A stretch of DNA of 16,803 nt from an uncultured Bacilli bacterium (lineage in GTDB: Bacteria > Bacillota_I > Bacilli_A > RF39 > UBA660): the NCBI GenBank assembly GCA_947632415.1, contig CANRPB010000018.1:1-16803 (forward strand). Direction: 5' to 3'. The position numbers and the translations under genes were made by a program. The notes under the pieces are model-generated. The model was not told where the DNA came from and did no database searches. It saw only the letters and a list, made by a program, of their open reading frames with translations. This document shows, piece after piece, positions 1 to 5,639 of this stretch. Every line of letters begins with the position of its first letter. Within the stretch, counting starts at the first letter, position 1.

Positions 1-10
1 GGGGGGGGGG
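1..10 (+). repeat. Poly-G run at window edge (leader of copy A)
   Basis: Ten G are visible, but the window starts here so the true length is unknown. It corresponds to the 11-G run at 15685-15695 in copy B and is followed by the same sequence. A run of this length is exceptional in such an AT-rich sequence. Confidence 0.9.
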
Positions 11-390
11 CACGAAAGACTAGTAAAATAAAGGCTTTCACCCTCATAGAACTATTAGCTATAATAGTAATATTAGCAATCATTGCAGTAATAACGGTCC
101 CAATAATATTAAATATAATTGAGAATTCAAGAAAGGGAGCAGCAATAGACTCAGCATATGGTTATAGAGATGCAGTAAACCAATATTATATATCAGAACT
201 AACAAAAATAGGAGAAAAAGATCTAGATGGATTCTTTAATCTAAATAGTAATGGTGAATTATTAAATGGTTCTAATCCTACACCAACAACCATTCCATTT
301 ACAGGGAAAGCCCCAGAAGGAGGGAGTGTAGTTTTAGATGAAGGCTCAGTAGAGGCTGCATGTCTAACGATAGGCGACTATAAAGTAACA
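1..390 (+). repeat. Long direct repeat shared with copy B
   Basis: Bases 1-122 match 15686-15807 exactly. Similarity continues to roughly base 440 with mostly third-position differences, then falls off with insertions and deletions. The repeat covers the leader, the prepilin helix and the first part of the exported domain. Confidence 0.9.
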
Positions 391-1218
391 ATGATAGGAG
401 GAGAAGTATACTCCACCGAAAAAGGGAAATGTAGTGGAATAGAAGTATACTTGAATCCAACTTCAGAAGATGAAAATCCAAGTTGTACAAAGGAAGAATA
501 TAATAGTAATGATAAAAAATTAGAAAAAGAAGGCTGTATGAAATGGTATGTATATGATGTATCAGATAATGGATATACAATGATATTAGATCATAATACA
601 TCAAATAAAGTAGCCTGGGCAACAAAAGAAGATTATGAAAAAGATTCTCAAGAAGATTTAGGAATAGAATATTTTGGAACACCAAATGGAAACTACGGAG
701 ATAAAGGAAATAATGATAAAGGGCCATTAACTGCTTTAAAACAACTACAAGAAGATACAAAAGCCTGGAAATTAGAAAATAGAACTGACTCATATACTGC
801 AACAACAGATCCAAGTAGTAATGGTTATACTATAAATTATGAAAATTACAAAGCAAAATTAATAAGTGCGGAAGAAGTAAATAGTATAGTAAGGAATGCT
901 AATTGGACACCATCAAGTAATCTTTATTATTTAGATGGAGCTTATGGAAATGATGAAACGTGGCAAACTAAAGTAGCCAACTCTAAAGGAACTAGTAACT
1001 ACGCTTGGTTATTTAACAATTTACAAGGTTGTGAAAGTTACGGATGTGATATACAAAAAGAAGGAATGCCTAGTTATTGGACTAGTACCCGCTGTACCAA
1101 TACTTTAGAGAGTGCATGGTTAGTTGGTAGTAATGGTGATCTTAGTAATGCTGGTCCAGTGAGCAACGACGCCCGTGGCATTCGTCCAGTTATAACAGTT
1201 TCTAAATTTGATATTTAA
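1..1218 (+). CDS. Type IV pilin-like surface protein, copy A (5' end missing)
   Basis: The frame is open from base 1 through the G run to TAA at 1216-1218, so the start codon lies outside the window. Right after the G run (GGG GGG GGG GCA) comes a basic stretch and the prepilin signature KAFTLIELLA, followed by a hydrophobic helix (AIIVILAIIAVITVPIIL) and ENSRKGAA, as in class III-signal pilins. Residue -1 of the cleavage site is Ala rather than the usual Gly. The rest is a roughly 360-residue exported domain with seven cysteines and a C-terminal part (SYWTSTR, SAWLVGSNGDL, RGIRPVITVS) that looks like the C-type-lectin-like/DUF6273-type fold of many surface proteins. It is expected to be cleaved by a prepilin peptidase and displayed on or in the cell envelope. 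Codons favour ATA, GGA and AGA, unlike the neighbouring plus-strand genes (ATT, GGT, AGG/CGT). Confidence is high for the pilin N terminus, moderate for the C-terminal fold, and the ligand is unknown. Confidence 0.85.
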   Translation, partial: GGGARKTSKIKAFTLIELLAIIVILAIIAVITVPIILNIIENSRKGAAIDSAYGYRDAVNQYYISELTKIGEKDLDGFFNLNSNGELLNGSNPTPTTIPFTGKAPEGGSVVLDEGSVEAACLTIGDYKVTMIGGEVYSTEKGKCSGIEVYLNPTSEDENPSCTKEEYNSNDKKLEKEGCMKWYVYDVSDNGYTMILDHNTSNKVAWATKEDYEKDSQEDLGIEYFGTPNGNYGDKGNNDKGPLTALKQLQEDTKAWKLENRTDSYTATTDPSSNGYTINYENYKAKLISAEEVNSIVRNANWTPSSNLYYLDGAYGNDETWQTKVANSKGTSNYAWLFNNLQGCESYGCDIQKEGMPSYWTSTRCTNTLESAWLVGSNGDLSNAGPVSNDARGIRPVITVSKFDI

Positions 1219-1220
1219 TA

Positions 1221-1252
1221 AAAAAATTGGTAACAAATATTATCAATTTTTT
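1221..1252. terminator. Bidirectional terminator between pilin A and the DUF308 gene
   Basis: A 13-bp hairpin has arms at 1221-1233 (AAAAAATTGGTAA) and 1240-1252 (TTATCAATTTTTT), one G-T wobble and a 6-base loop. It has A and T runs on both sides, so it can end transcripts from both converging genes. Confidence 0.8.
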
Positions 1253-1775
1253 ATATTATATCTTTGTTTTTTGGATACATTAAGTAACTTATAATATCGA
1301 TTGATGAGTATATAATTAAGATTATTCCTACTACTTCTAAGACGATGTTTGATTTTAATATTGTGTATAGACCACATCCTATTAGTAATATTGCGGTTAT
1401 TAGAAGACCTATCCATTTATTGTTGTAACTCTTGCTGTTAATTGCGACAATTAGTTTGTTTAAACCGCTTGCTAGGATATATCCTCCCATTACTATTCTT
1501 ATTACAAATTCGATAACACCGTTACAGAACATGATGATTATTCCTATTATTATTAGTGTTATTCCTATTGTTAATTGAATGCTTGATATTGTATCTTTGA
1601 ATTTGTAGTAATTATATAATTTGATGCTTCCAAAGACAACGAATATTATTCCTATTATATAGGTTATAAATTTAACCATTTCCCCTGAGTTAGTAAATAG
1701 TAGTATTCCTAGTATTAAAAATAGAATTGATGCAAATATCGATGATTTGTCTTTTTTAATTATTATAGTTTTCAT
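1251..1775 (-). CDS. DUF308/HdeD-like six-TM membrane protein
   Basis: The gene encodes 174 residues and is almost entirely hydrophobic. Six likely membrane spans lie at roughly 12-31, 34-53, 66-84, 87-108, 120-138 and 143-163, separated by short loops with basic residues. The size and three-pair helix pattern fit the DUF308/HdeD-like family of small membrane proteins, whose biochemical role is not established. The start is set by AGAGGTG at 1781-1787, five bases before ATG. A well-formed promoter lies directly upstream and a terminator separates it from lemA, so it is probably transcribed alone. Family assignment comes from topology and general sequence feel, not a search; another small polytopic family is possible. 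Confidence 0.7.
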   Translation of the reverse strand: MKTIIIKKDKSSIFASILFLILGILLFTNSGEMVKFITYIIGIIFVVFGSIKLYNYYKFKDTISSIQLTIGITLIIIGIIIMFCNGVIEFVIRIVMGGYILASGLNKLIVAINSKSYNNKWIGLLITAILLIGCGLYTILKSNIVLEVVGIILIIYSSIDIISYLMYPKNKDII

Positions 1776-1792
1776 TCTAACACCTCTTTATT

Positions 1793-1821
1793 ATTATAAA
1801 ATAATTTTTTGTTTTTTGCAA
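1793..1821 (-). promoter_or_regulatory. Promoter of the DUF308 gene
   Basis: On the minus strand, TTGCAA (1816-1821), 17 bases, then TATAAT (1793-1798). The predicted start of transcription, near 1786, falls at the ribosome binding site, giving a leader of about 11 bases. Confidence 0.7.
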
Positions 1822-1836
1822 TTTTTTTGTTTAAAT

Positions 1837-1877
1837 AAAAAAAATCACTATGATTATAACTTAAAATCATTAGTGAT
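1837..1877 (-). terminator. Terminator of lemA
   Basis: Arms at 1866-1877 and 1844-1854 pair over 11 bp with one bulged base and are followed on the minus strand by eight T (A run 1837-1844). One arm lies within the last codons of lemA and the other overlaps its stop codon. Confidence 0.8.
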
Positions 1878-2396
1878 ATCATCATCCATATTTTTACCGT
1901 CAAAGTAGGCTCTTTTTTTATATTTACAGAGTATTCCAATAAAGTTTGATGGAATTGTCTGCGCTAATTTATTATAGTCTGTTATTATGTCATTGTAGTA
2001 TTTTCTAAGAGCAACTATTTCGGCTTCGGTTTCGTTTATACCGATATCTATCTTTAGAAAATCGGTGTTGTTTTTTAAATCTGGATATTTTTCCTTGTAT
2101 TTTGAGTATTCATTGATGGCATCGTATAGGTGTCTATCTAGTTCAAAATTTGTTAGTTTTTTTGACCTTAGTTTTTCGATTATTTGTAGGATGTTTTCCT
2201 CTTCGGTGTTTGTTTCAATTATTCCTATTGATTTATTTAGCAGATCAAATCTTTTTCTTAGGGTAGTGTCGATATTGGCTTCGGCTTCATTTATTCTGAT
2301 GATGAATGCTTGATATTTGTTATATGTATTTATTATCCATATTAAAATTATGCATATGACGATAAATATTATTAGTCCGTACATTATTATATTCAT
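1854..2396 (-). CDS. lemA: LemA family protein
   Basis: The gene encodes 180 residues. A single N-terminal membrane anchor (about residues 4-24) is followed by a long helical domain. Family hallmarks are visible: the early NEAEANIDTTLRKRFDLL block (compare A..VD..L.RR.DL) and the C-terminal ETEAEIVALRKYYND, YNKLAQTIPSN and KKRAYFD blocks. LemA proteins are widespread with an N-out, helix-bundle architecture and no agreed enzymatic role. The start is supported by AGGTGG at 2401-2406. It sits between the gerQ and DUF308 genes on the same strand but has its own promoter and terminator. The family call is secure; the function is not. Confidence 0.92.
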   Translation of the reverse strand: MNIIMYGLIIFIVICIILIWIINTYNKYQAFIIRINEAEANIDTTLRKRFDLLNKSIGIIETNTEEENILQIIEKLRSKKLTNFELDRHLYDAINEYSKYKEKYPDLKNNTDFLKIDIGINETEAEIVALRKYYNDIITDYNKLAQTIPSNFIGILCKYKKRAYFDGKNMDDDITNDFKL

Positions 2397-2413
2397 ATTA
2401 CCACCTATATTAA

Positions 2414-2442
2414 ATTATATCAAATGTTTGGGTTAAAATCAA
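2414..2442 (-). promoter_or_regulatory. Promoter of lemA
   Basis: On the minus strand, TTGATT (2437-2442), 17 bases, then TATAAT (2414-2419). The -35 box overlaps the gerQ stop codon. The predicted transcription start near 2407 is one base upstream of the ribosome binding site. Confidence 0.7.
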
Positions 2443-2816
2443 TTATTTGGGTAAAATTCTTGACTATAATTTATGTTTTCGTCAAAGGTTATAAAATCTA
2501 CATATATCATTAATAGTAATTGCCATTTTCCTGTTGATGGTTCACTTAAAATTATGTGATCTCTTCCTGATTGTTCGATTATTCCATTGAATTCTCTATC
2601 TCTAAATTCATTTGAGTCAGGGAATGTCATGTGTACTCTTACTTGTTTTCCTTTGTTTAATCTTAATATATTTTCTATGTATGATTGTTCTAATGGCAGA
2701 TTATTGATGTTGTAGTTTGTGTTTATTGGTGGTGTTTGTATTGGTGTTTGGATATTATTTCCCTGGTTAAATTGATTTTGTGGAAATATGTCTTTATTAA
2801 AGTATGTGTTATTCAT
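2439..2816 (-). CDS. gerQ: Spore coat protein GerQ homologue
   Basis: The gene encodes 125 residues. An N-terminal 38-residue Asn/Gln/Pro-rich low-complexity region precedes a conserved core with the GerQ signature LPLEQSYIENILRLNKGK (40-57), GRDHIILSEPSTGKW (84-98) and the IYVDFITFDENINY end. In Bacillus, GerQ is a spore coat protein that is cross-linked by transglutaminase and is needed for the cortex-lytic enzyme CwlJ to be placed in the spore. Its presence argues that this lineage makes spores or descends from spore formers. No cwlJ is next to it here. The start follows AAAGGATG at 2822-2829. The gene ends with TGA at 2439-2441, within the lemA promoter. The homology is clear over the core; the coat role is inferred from the family. 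Confidence 0.9.
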   Translation of the reverse strand: MNNTYFNKDIFPQNQFNQGNNIQTPIQTPPINTNYNINNLPLEQSYIENILRLNKGKQVRVHMTFPDSNEFRDREFNGIIEQSGRDHIILSEPSTGKWQLLLMIYVDFITFDENINYSQEFYPNN

Positions 2817-2835
2817 GTTATCATCCTTTCAGTAA

Positions 2836-2863
2836 AATATATGTTTTTTTGATTTATATATGA
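2836..2863 (-). promoter_or_regulatory. Candidate gerQ promoter, sigma-E-like
   Basis: On the minus strand, TCATATA (2857-2863), 13 bases, then CATATATT (2836-2843). This resembles the sporulation sigma-E pattern (KMATATT and CATACAMT), with one mismatch in the first element and one or two in the second. In such AT-rich DNA a chance match is easy, so this is tentative. Confidence 0.3.
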
Positions 2864-2892
2864 TTGATATATTTTTTTTTTTATGATAATAT
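2864..2892 (+). promoter_or_regulatory. Candidate pduL promoter with T11 spacer
   Basis: TTGATA (2864-2869), 17 bases, then TAATAT (2887-2892). The spacer holds a run of 11 T at 2872-2882. GATAAT at 2885-2890 is an alternative -10 box. The transcript would begin at the ribosome binding site TGGAG. Confidence 0.45.
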
Positions 2893-2911
2893 GTTTATGG
2901 AGTTGATTTGA

Positions 2912-3484
2912 ATGAATGTCAGTATTGGTGTTTCAAATAGACATGTTCATTTGTGCAAAAATGATTTGGAAGTTTTGTTTGGTAAAGACTTTGAATTAAG
3001 TGTAAAGAAAAGTCTTGTTCAACCTGGTGAGTTTGCTTCTGATAGTGTTGTTTCGATTAAGACTGATAAAGCTGTAATTGATAATGTGAGGGTTTTAGGA
3101 CCTCTTAGAAGTTATACACAGGTTGAAGTGTCTTTGACTGATGCTTTTAAGTTAGGGATTGAGCCACCTGTTAGAGATTCTGGAGATTTAAAGGACAGTG
3201 CTTATGTTACTTTGGTTGGTCCTAAGGGAAGTGTTTTTGTACAAGGTTGTATTATTGCGACTAGACATATTCATATTACACCTGATTTTGTTAAAAAGTT
3301 GGGTTTGGAAGATGTTAAGTGTGTTTCGGTTAGATTAGGTGGAATTAAAGGTGGCATACTTAATAATGTTTCTTTGAAGATTAGTGATAAGTATGCTTTT
3401 GAGATGCACATTGATACTGATGATGCGAATGCTCATTTAATTAAGTCTGGTGATGTAGGTGAAATTATGAAGGAGGTTTTATGA
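2912..3484 (+). CDS. pduL: Phosphate propanoyltransferase (PduL-type phosphotransacylase)
   Basis: The gene encodes 190 residues. PduL enzymes interconvert acyl-CoA (acetyl- or propanoyl-CoA) and acyl-phosphate and replace the unrelated Pta in many Bacillota, feeding acetate kinase for ATP. Visible hallmarks are the metal-ligand motifs SNRHVHL (8-14) and TRHIHI (117-122), GPLRSYTQVEVS (63-74) and HIDTDDANA (166-174), which supplies the further His. The protein begins directly at the first barrel domain with no N-terminal encapsulation peptide. No microcompartment shell genes are nearby, so a free cytosolic acetate-type role is more likely than propanediol metabolism. ATG at 2912 is preceded by GGAG at 2899-2902. 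Its TGA stop overlaps the next start codon (ATGA), so the two genes are translationally coupled. Confidence 0.93.
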   Translation: MNVSIGVSNRHVHLCKNDLEVLFGKDFELSVKKSLVQPGEFASDSVVSIKTDKAVIDNVRVLGPLRSYTQVEVSLTDAFKLGIEPPVRDSGDLKDSAYVTLVGPKGSVFVQGCIIATRHIHITPDFVKKLGLEDVKCVSVRLGGIKGGILNNVSLKISDKYAFEMHIDTDDANAHLIKSGDVGEIMKEVL

Positions 3485-3900
3485 CTAGAGAGGTTTTTGA
3501 AAATTTAAGGGACGAGGTTTTCCGTTGTCTTTTTAGCGAGGTTCTGAGAAGTAGGGATGATCAAGTTTATAGATATGATGTTCTTAATGTTATGACAAGG
3601 ATAAATATGCTTCTTGATTACGATTGTTATCATAGTTATATTGAGTATATTGATAGTAGTGATGGTATTTCAAATGATGGTGTTTCTTTAGTTAATAAGG
3701 AAAGTTTAGAAAAGATGAAGATGGAAGTAGTTGAGTTTCTTAATTCTTTGAAGAGTAATCATGTAGATAGAAGTAATAAGGTAGTTTATGATGATGCATC
3801 AATTGCGGAAATGATTTTTGTCTTAGATAAGTTTTTAGATTTTGCTTCTTATTCGTCAAATGTTTCTTTTGTTGATGGATATAATAAAAAAAAGAAATAA
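3481..3900 (+). CDS. Hypothetical protein coupled to pduL
   Basis: The gene encodes 139 residues and I do not recognise a family. It is charged and predicted mostly helical (two helical stretches at about 3-50 and 80-127 around a Ser/Asp-rich linker), with no membrane segment, no cysteine cluster and a Lys-rich end (KKKK). It is very likely real: it starts in an ATGA overlap with pduL, has a strong AAGGAGG at 3470-3476, and shares the G/T-rich codon use of its neighbours. Coupling suggests a role alongside the phosphotransacylase or simply balanced expression. No function can be assigned. Confidence 0.75.
   Translation: MTREVFENLRDEVFRCLFSEVLRSRDDQVYRYDVLNVMTRINMLLDYDCYHSYIEYIDSSDGISNDGVSLVNKESLEKMKMEVVEFLNSLKSNHVDRSNKVVYDDASIAEMIFVLDKFLDFASYSSNVSFVDGYNKKKK
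3880..3885 (+). promoter_or_regulatory. Candidate -10 box for the serS leader
   Basis: A perfect TATAAT lies in the last codons of the preceding gene, about 30 bases before the T-box stem I. No good -35 box is visible, so read-through from pduL is also possible. Confidence 0.3.
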
Positions 3901-3914
3901 TTTTAAGTTAAAAT

Positions 3915-4105
3915 TGATGAAGGAAATTAGTAGTAAATGATTTGTTTTTAGAGAGTTAGTGGTTGGTGAAAACTAATATTCAAATGTTTATGAATCTATT
4001 CTGGAGAGAAATTAATAGTTTCCGGTCTTTGTGGCCGTTATCTTAATTAAGACTGTTGTAGGATGGTACCGTGTTTTTAGCACTCCTATTTTATGGTCTT
4101 TTTTT
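3915..4105 (+). promoter_or_regulatory. T-box riboswitch (serine, UCU specifier) controlling serS
   Basis: The leader has the ordered T-box parts. Stem I carries the AGTAGTAA and GAGAG/GGTTGGTGAAAACTAA elements. The specifier loop reads GAA-TCT-A, with the Ser codon UCU at 3995-3997. A TCTTAATTAAGA hairpin follows. The T-box sequence AGGATGGTACCGTG (4060-4073) comes next, and TAGGA and GTG can pair with CAC and TCCTA around a 7-base bulge to form the antiterminator. The competing terminator ends in TATGGTC and seven T at 4099-4105. Uncharged tRNA-Ser should stabilise the antiterminator and switch serS on, which matches the downstream gene. Confidence 0.92.
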
Positions 4106-4124
4106 GGTTTTGGAGGGATAATAT

Positions 4125-5408
4125 ATGATAGATATTAAGTTAATTAGAGAAAATAGGGATTTGGTTAAGGAAAATATTAAGAAGAAGTTTCAAAATCATA
4201 AACTTGGTGTTGTTGATGAAATTTATGAGATGGATTTGGAGTATCGTAAGTGTAAGAGTGATGGTGATGCTTTACGTGCTTCTAAAAGACAAAAAAGTTC
4301 TATGATTGGTAATTTAATGAGGGATGGTAAAGTTGACGAGGCTAATCTTATTAAAGATGAAATTGTGTCAATTAATTCTTCAATTGATTCTTTGGAGGCT
4401 AGGGAGTTTGAACTTGAACGTCTTATTCATGATAAAATGATGATTATTCCTAATATTATTGATGATAGTGTTCCTATTGGAAAAGATGATAGTGAAAATG
4501 TAGAAATTGAAAGATTTGGTGAGCCTGTTGTTCCTGATTATGAGATCCCATATCATGCTGATATATGTGAAGCATTAGGCGGTCTTGATAAGGAGAGTGC
4601 TGGTAGGACTAGTGGTAATGGCTTTTATTATTTAATGGGAGATATTGCAAGACTTCATTCGGCTATGATAAGTTATGCTCGTGATTTTATGATTAATAAG
4701 GGTTTTACTTATTGTGTTCCTCCTTTTATGATAAGAAGTGATGTTGTAACTGGTGTTATGTCTTTTGAAGAGATGGATGCAATGATGTATAAAATTGAGA
4801 ATGAAGACTTATATTTAATTGGTACTAGTGAGCATTCTATGATTGGTAAATTTAAGGGTCAGATTGTTAATAAGAATGATTTGCCAATTACACTAACTTC
4901 TTATTCTCCTTGTTTTAGAAAAGAAGTTGGTGCTCATGGTATAGAGGAAAGAGGTCTTTATCGTGTTCATCAATTTGAAAAGCAGGAAATGGTTGTGTTG
5001 TGTGAATCTAGTGAGGTTATGGATTGGTATAATAAAATGTGGCAGTATACGGTTGAGTTTTTTAGGAGTTTAGATGTTCCTGTTAGGACGCTTGAATGTT
5101 GTAGTGGGGATTTGGCTGATTTAAAGGTTAAGTCTTGTGATGTTGAGGCTTGGAGTCCTAGACAACAAAAGTATTTTGAGGTTGGTTCTTGTTCAACGCT
5201 TGGTGATGCTCAAGCAAGGCGTTTAGGTATTAGAGCTAAGGGTGAGAATGGTAATTATTTTGTTAGTACGCTTAATAATACTGTTTTGGCTACTCCTAGG
5301 GGATTGATTGCTGTTATTGAAAATAATTATAATGAAGATGGATCAATTAAAATACCTAAAGCATTACAACCTTATATGGGTGGAAAAGAAAAGATAGAGA
5401 AGAAGTAA
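4125..5408 (+). CDS. serS: Seryl-tRNA synthetase
   Basis: The gene encodes 427 residues, a normal length. It charges tRNA-Ser with serine in the cytosol. An N-terminal helical arm (about 30-108) for tRNA binding is followed by the class II core: motif 2 FRKEVGAHGIEERGLYRVHQF (264-284, R and E conserved) and motif 3 TLNNTVLATPRGLIAVIEN (382-400). GTSEHSM (233-239) replaces the usual bacterial TAE serine-binding signature, and GDAQARRLGIR (360-370) and the YNEDGSIKIPKALQPY end look closer to archaeal or eukaryotic-type SerRS than to the E. coli/B. subtilis type. ATG follows GGAGGG at 4112-4117. It is transcribed from the T-box leader and ends in a hairpin terminator. The function is very secure; the unusual subtype is read from motifs only. 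Confidence 0.95.
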   Translation: MIDIKLIRENRDLVKENIKKKFQNHKLGVVDEIYEMDLEYRKCKSDGDALRASKRQKSSMIGNLMRDGKVDEANLIKDEIVSINSSIDSLEAREFELERLIHDKMMIIPNIIDDSVPIGKDDSENVEIERFGEPVVPDYEIPYHADICEALGGLDKESAGRTSGNGFYYLMGDIARLHSAMISYARDFMINKGFTYCVPPFMIRSDVVTGVMSFEEMDAMMYKIENEDLYLIGTSEHSMIGKFKGQIVNKNDLPITLTSYSPCFRKEVGAHGIEERGLYRVHQFEKQEMVVLCESSEVMDWYNKMWQYTVEFFRSLDVPVRTLECCSGDLADLKVKSCDVEAWSPRQQKYFEVGSCSTLGDAQARRLGIRAKGENGNYFVSTLNNTVLATPRGLIAVIENNYNEDGSIKIPKALQPYMGGKEKIEKK

Positions 5409-5432
5409 ATATAATGGTTTTTCAAAAAATAT

Positions 5433-5459
5433 GAAGAATTATTGTAATACTTCTTTTTT
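5433..5459 (+). terminator. Terminator of serS
   Basis: GAAGAATTA pairs with TAATACTTC (one mismatch, loop TTG) over 5433-5453, followed by a T run to 5459. Confidence 0.7.
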
Positions 5460-5526
5460 ATTTGTTTATAGGATTAAATAAATTTAATTTATTTAGGTTC
5501 TTTGAAAATGAAGGTTTATGATAATA

Positions 5527-5550
5527 TTTTTTCCAATTCAACAAAAAAAA
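5527..5550. repeat. Short direct repeat, copy 1 of 3, flanking the ATPase gene
   Basis: TTTTTTCCAATTCAACAAAA lies in the AT-rich gap upstream of the ATPase. A near-identical copy follows 38 bases later and a third lies just after the gene. Confidence 0.7.
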
Positions 5551-5565
5551 TGTAAAAATAAAAAG

Positions 5566-5587
5566 TTTTTCCAATTCATCAAAAAAA
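5566..5587. repeat. Short direct repeat, copy 2 of 3
   Basis: TTTTTCCAATTCATCAAAAA differs from copy 1 at one core base. It ends two bases before the candidate -35 box of the ATPase gene, where a regulator could act. Confidence 0.7.
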
Positions 5588-5588
5588 C

Positions 5589-5617
5589 TTTATATTTAAA
5601 AAATTTTATTATATAAT
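5589..5617 (+). promoter_or_regulatory. Promoter of the ATPase gene
   Basis: A weak TTTATA (5589-5594), 17 bases, then a perfect TATAAT (5612-5617). The predicted transcription start near 5624 lies just ahead of the ribosome binding site AGAGGTGGAG. Confidence 0.6.
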
Positions 5618-5639
5618 ATTAATAAAGAGGTGGAGTGTT

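Noticed and set aside
299..814. Leu/Tyr-rich open frame on the minus strand, with a similar one at 15984-16373
   Set aside because: Both are antisense shadows of the two homologous pilin genes; they resemble each other only because the pilins do, and have no ribosome binding site.
2912..3484. PduL as part of a bacterial microcompartment
   Set aside because: There is no N-terminal encapsulation peptide and no shell or diol/ethanolamine genes nearby.
5527..5587. Possible CRISPR-like array upstream of the ATPase gene
   Set aside because: Only two imperfect 20-base AT-rich copies with one short gap, no cas genes, and a third copy lies far away.
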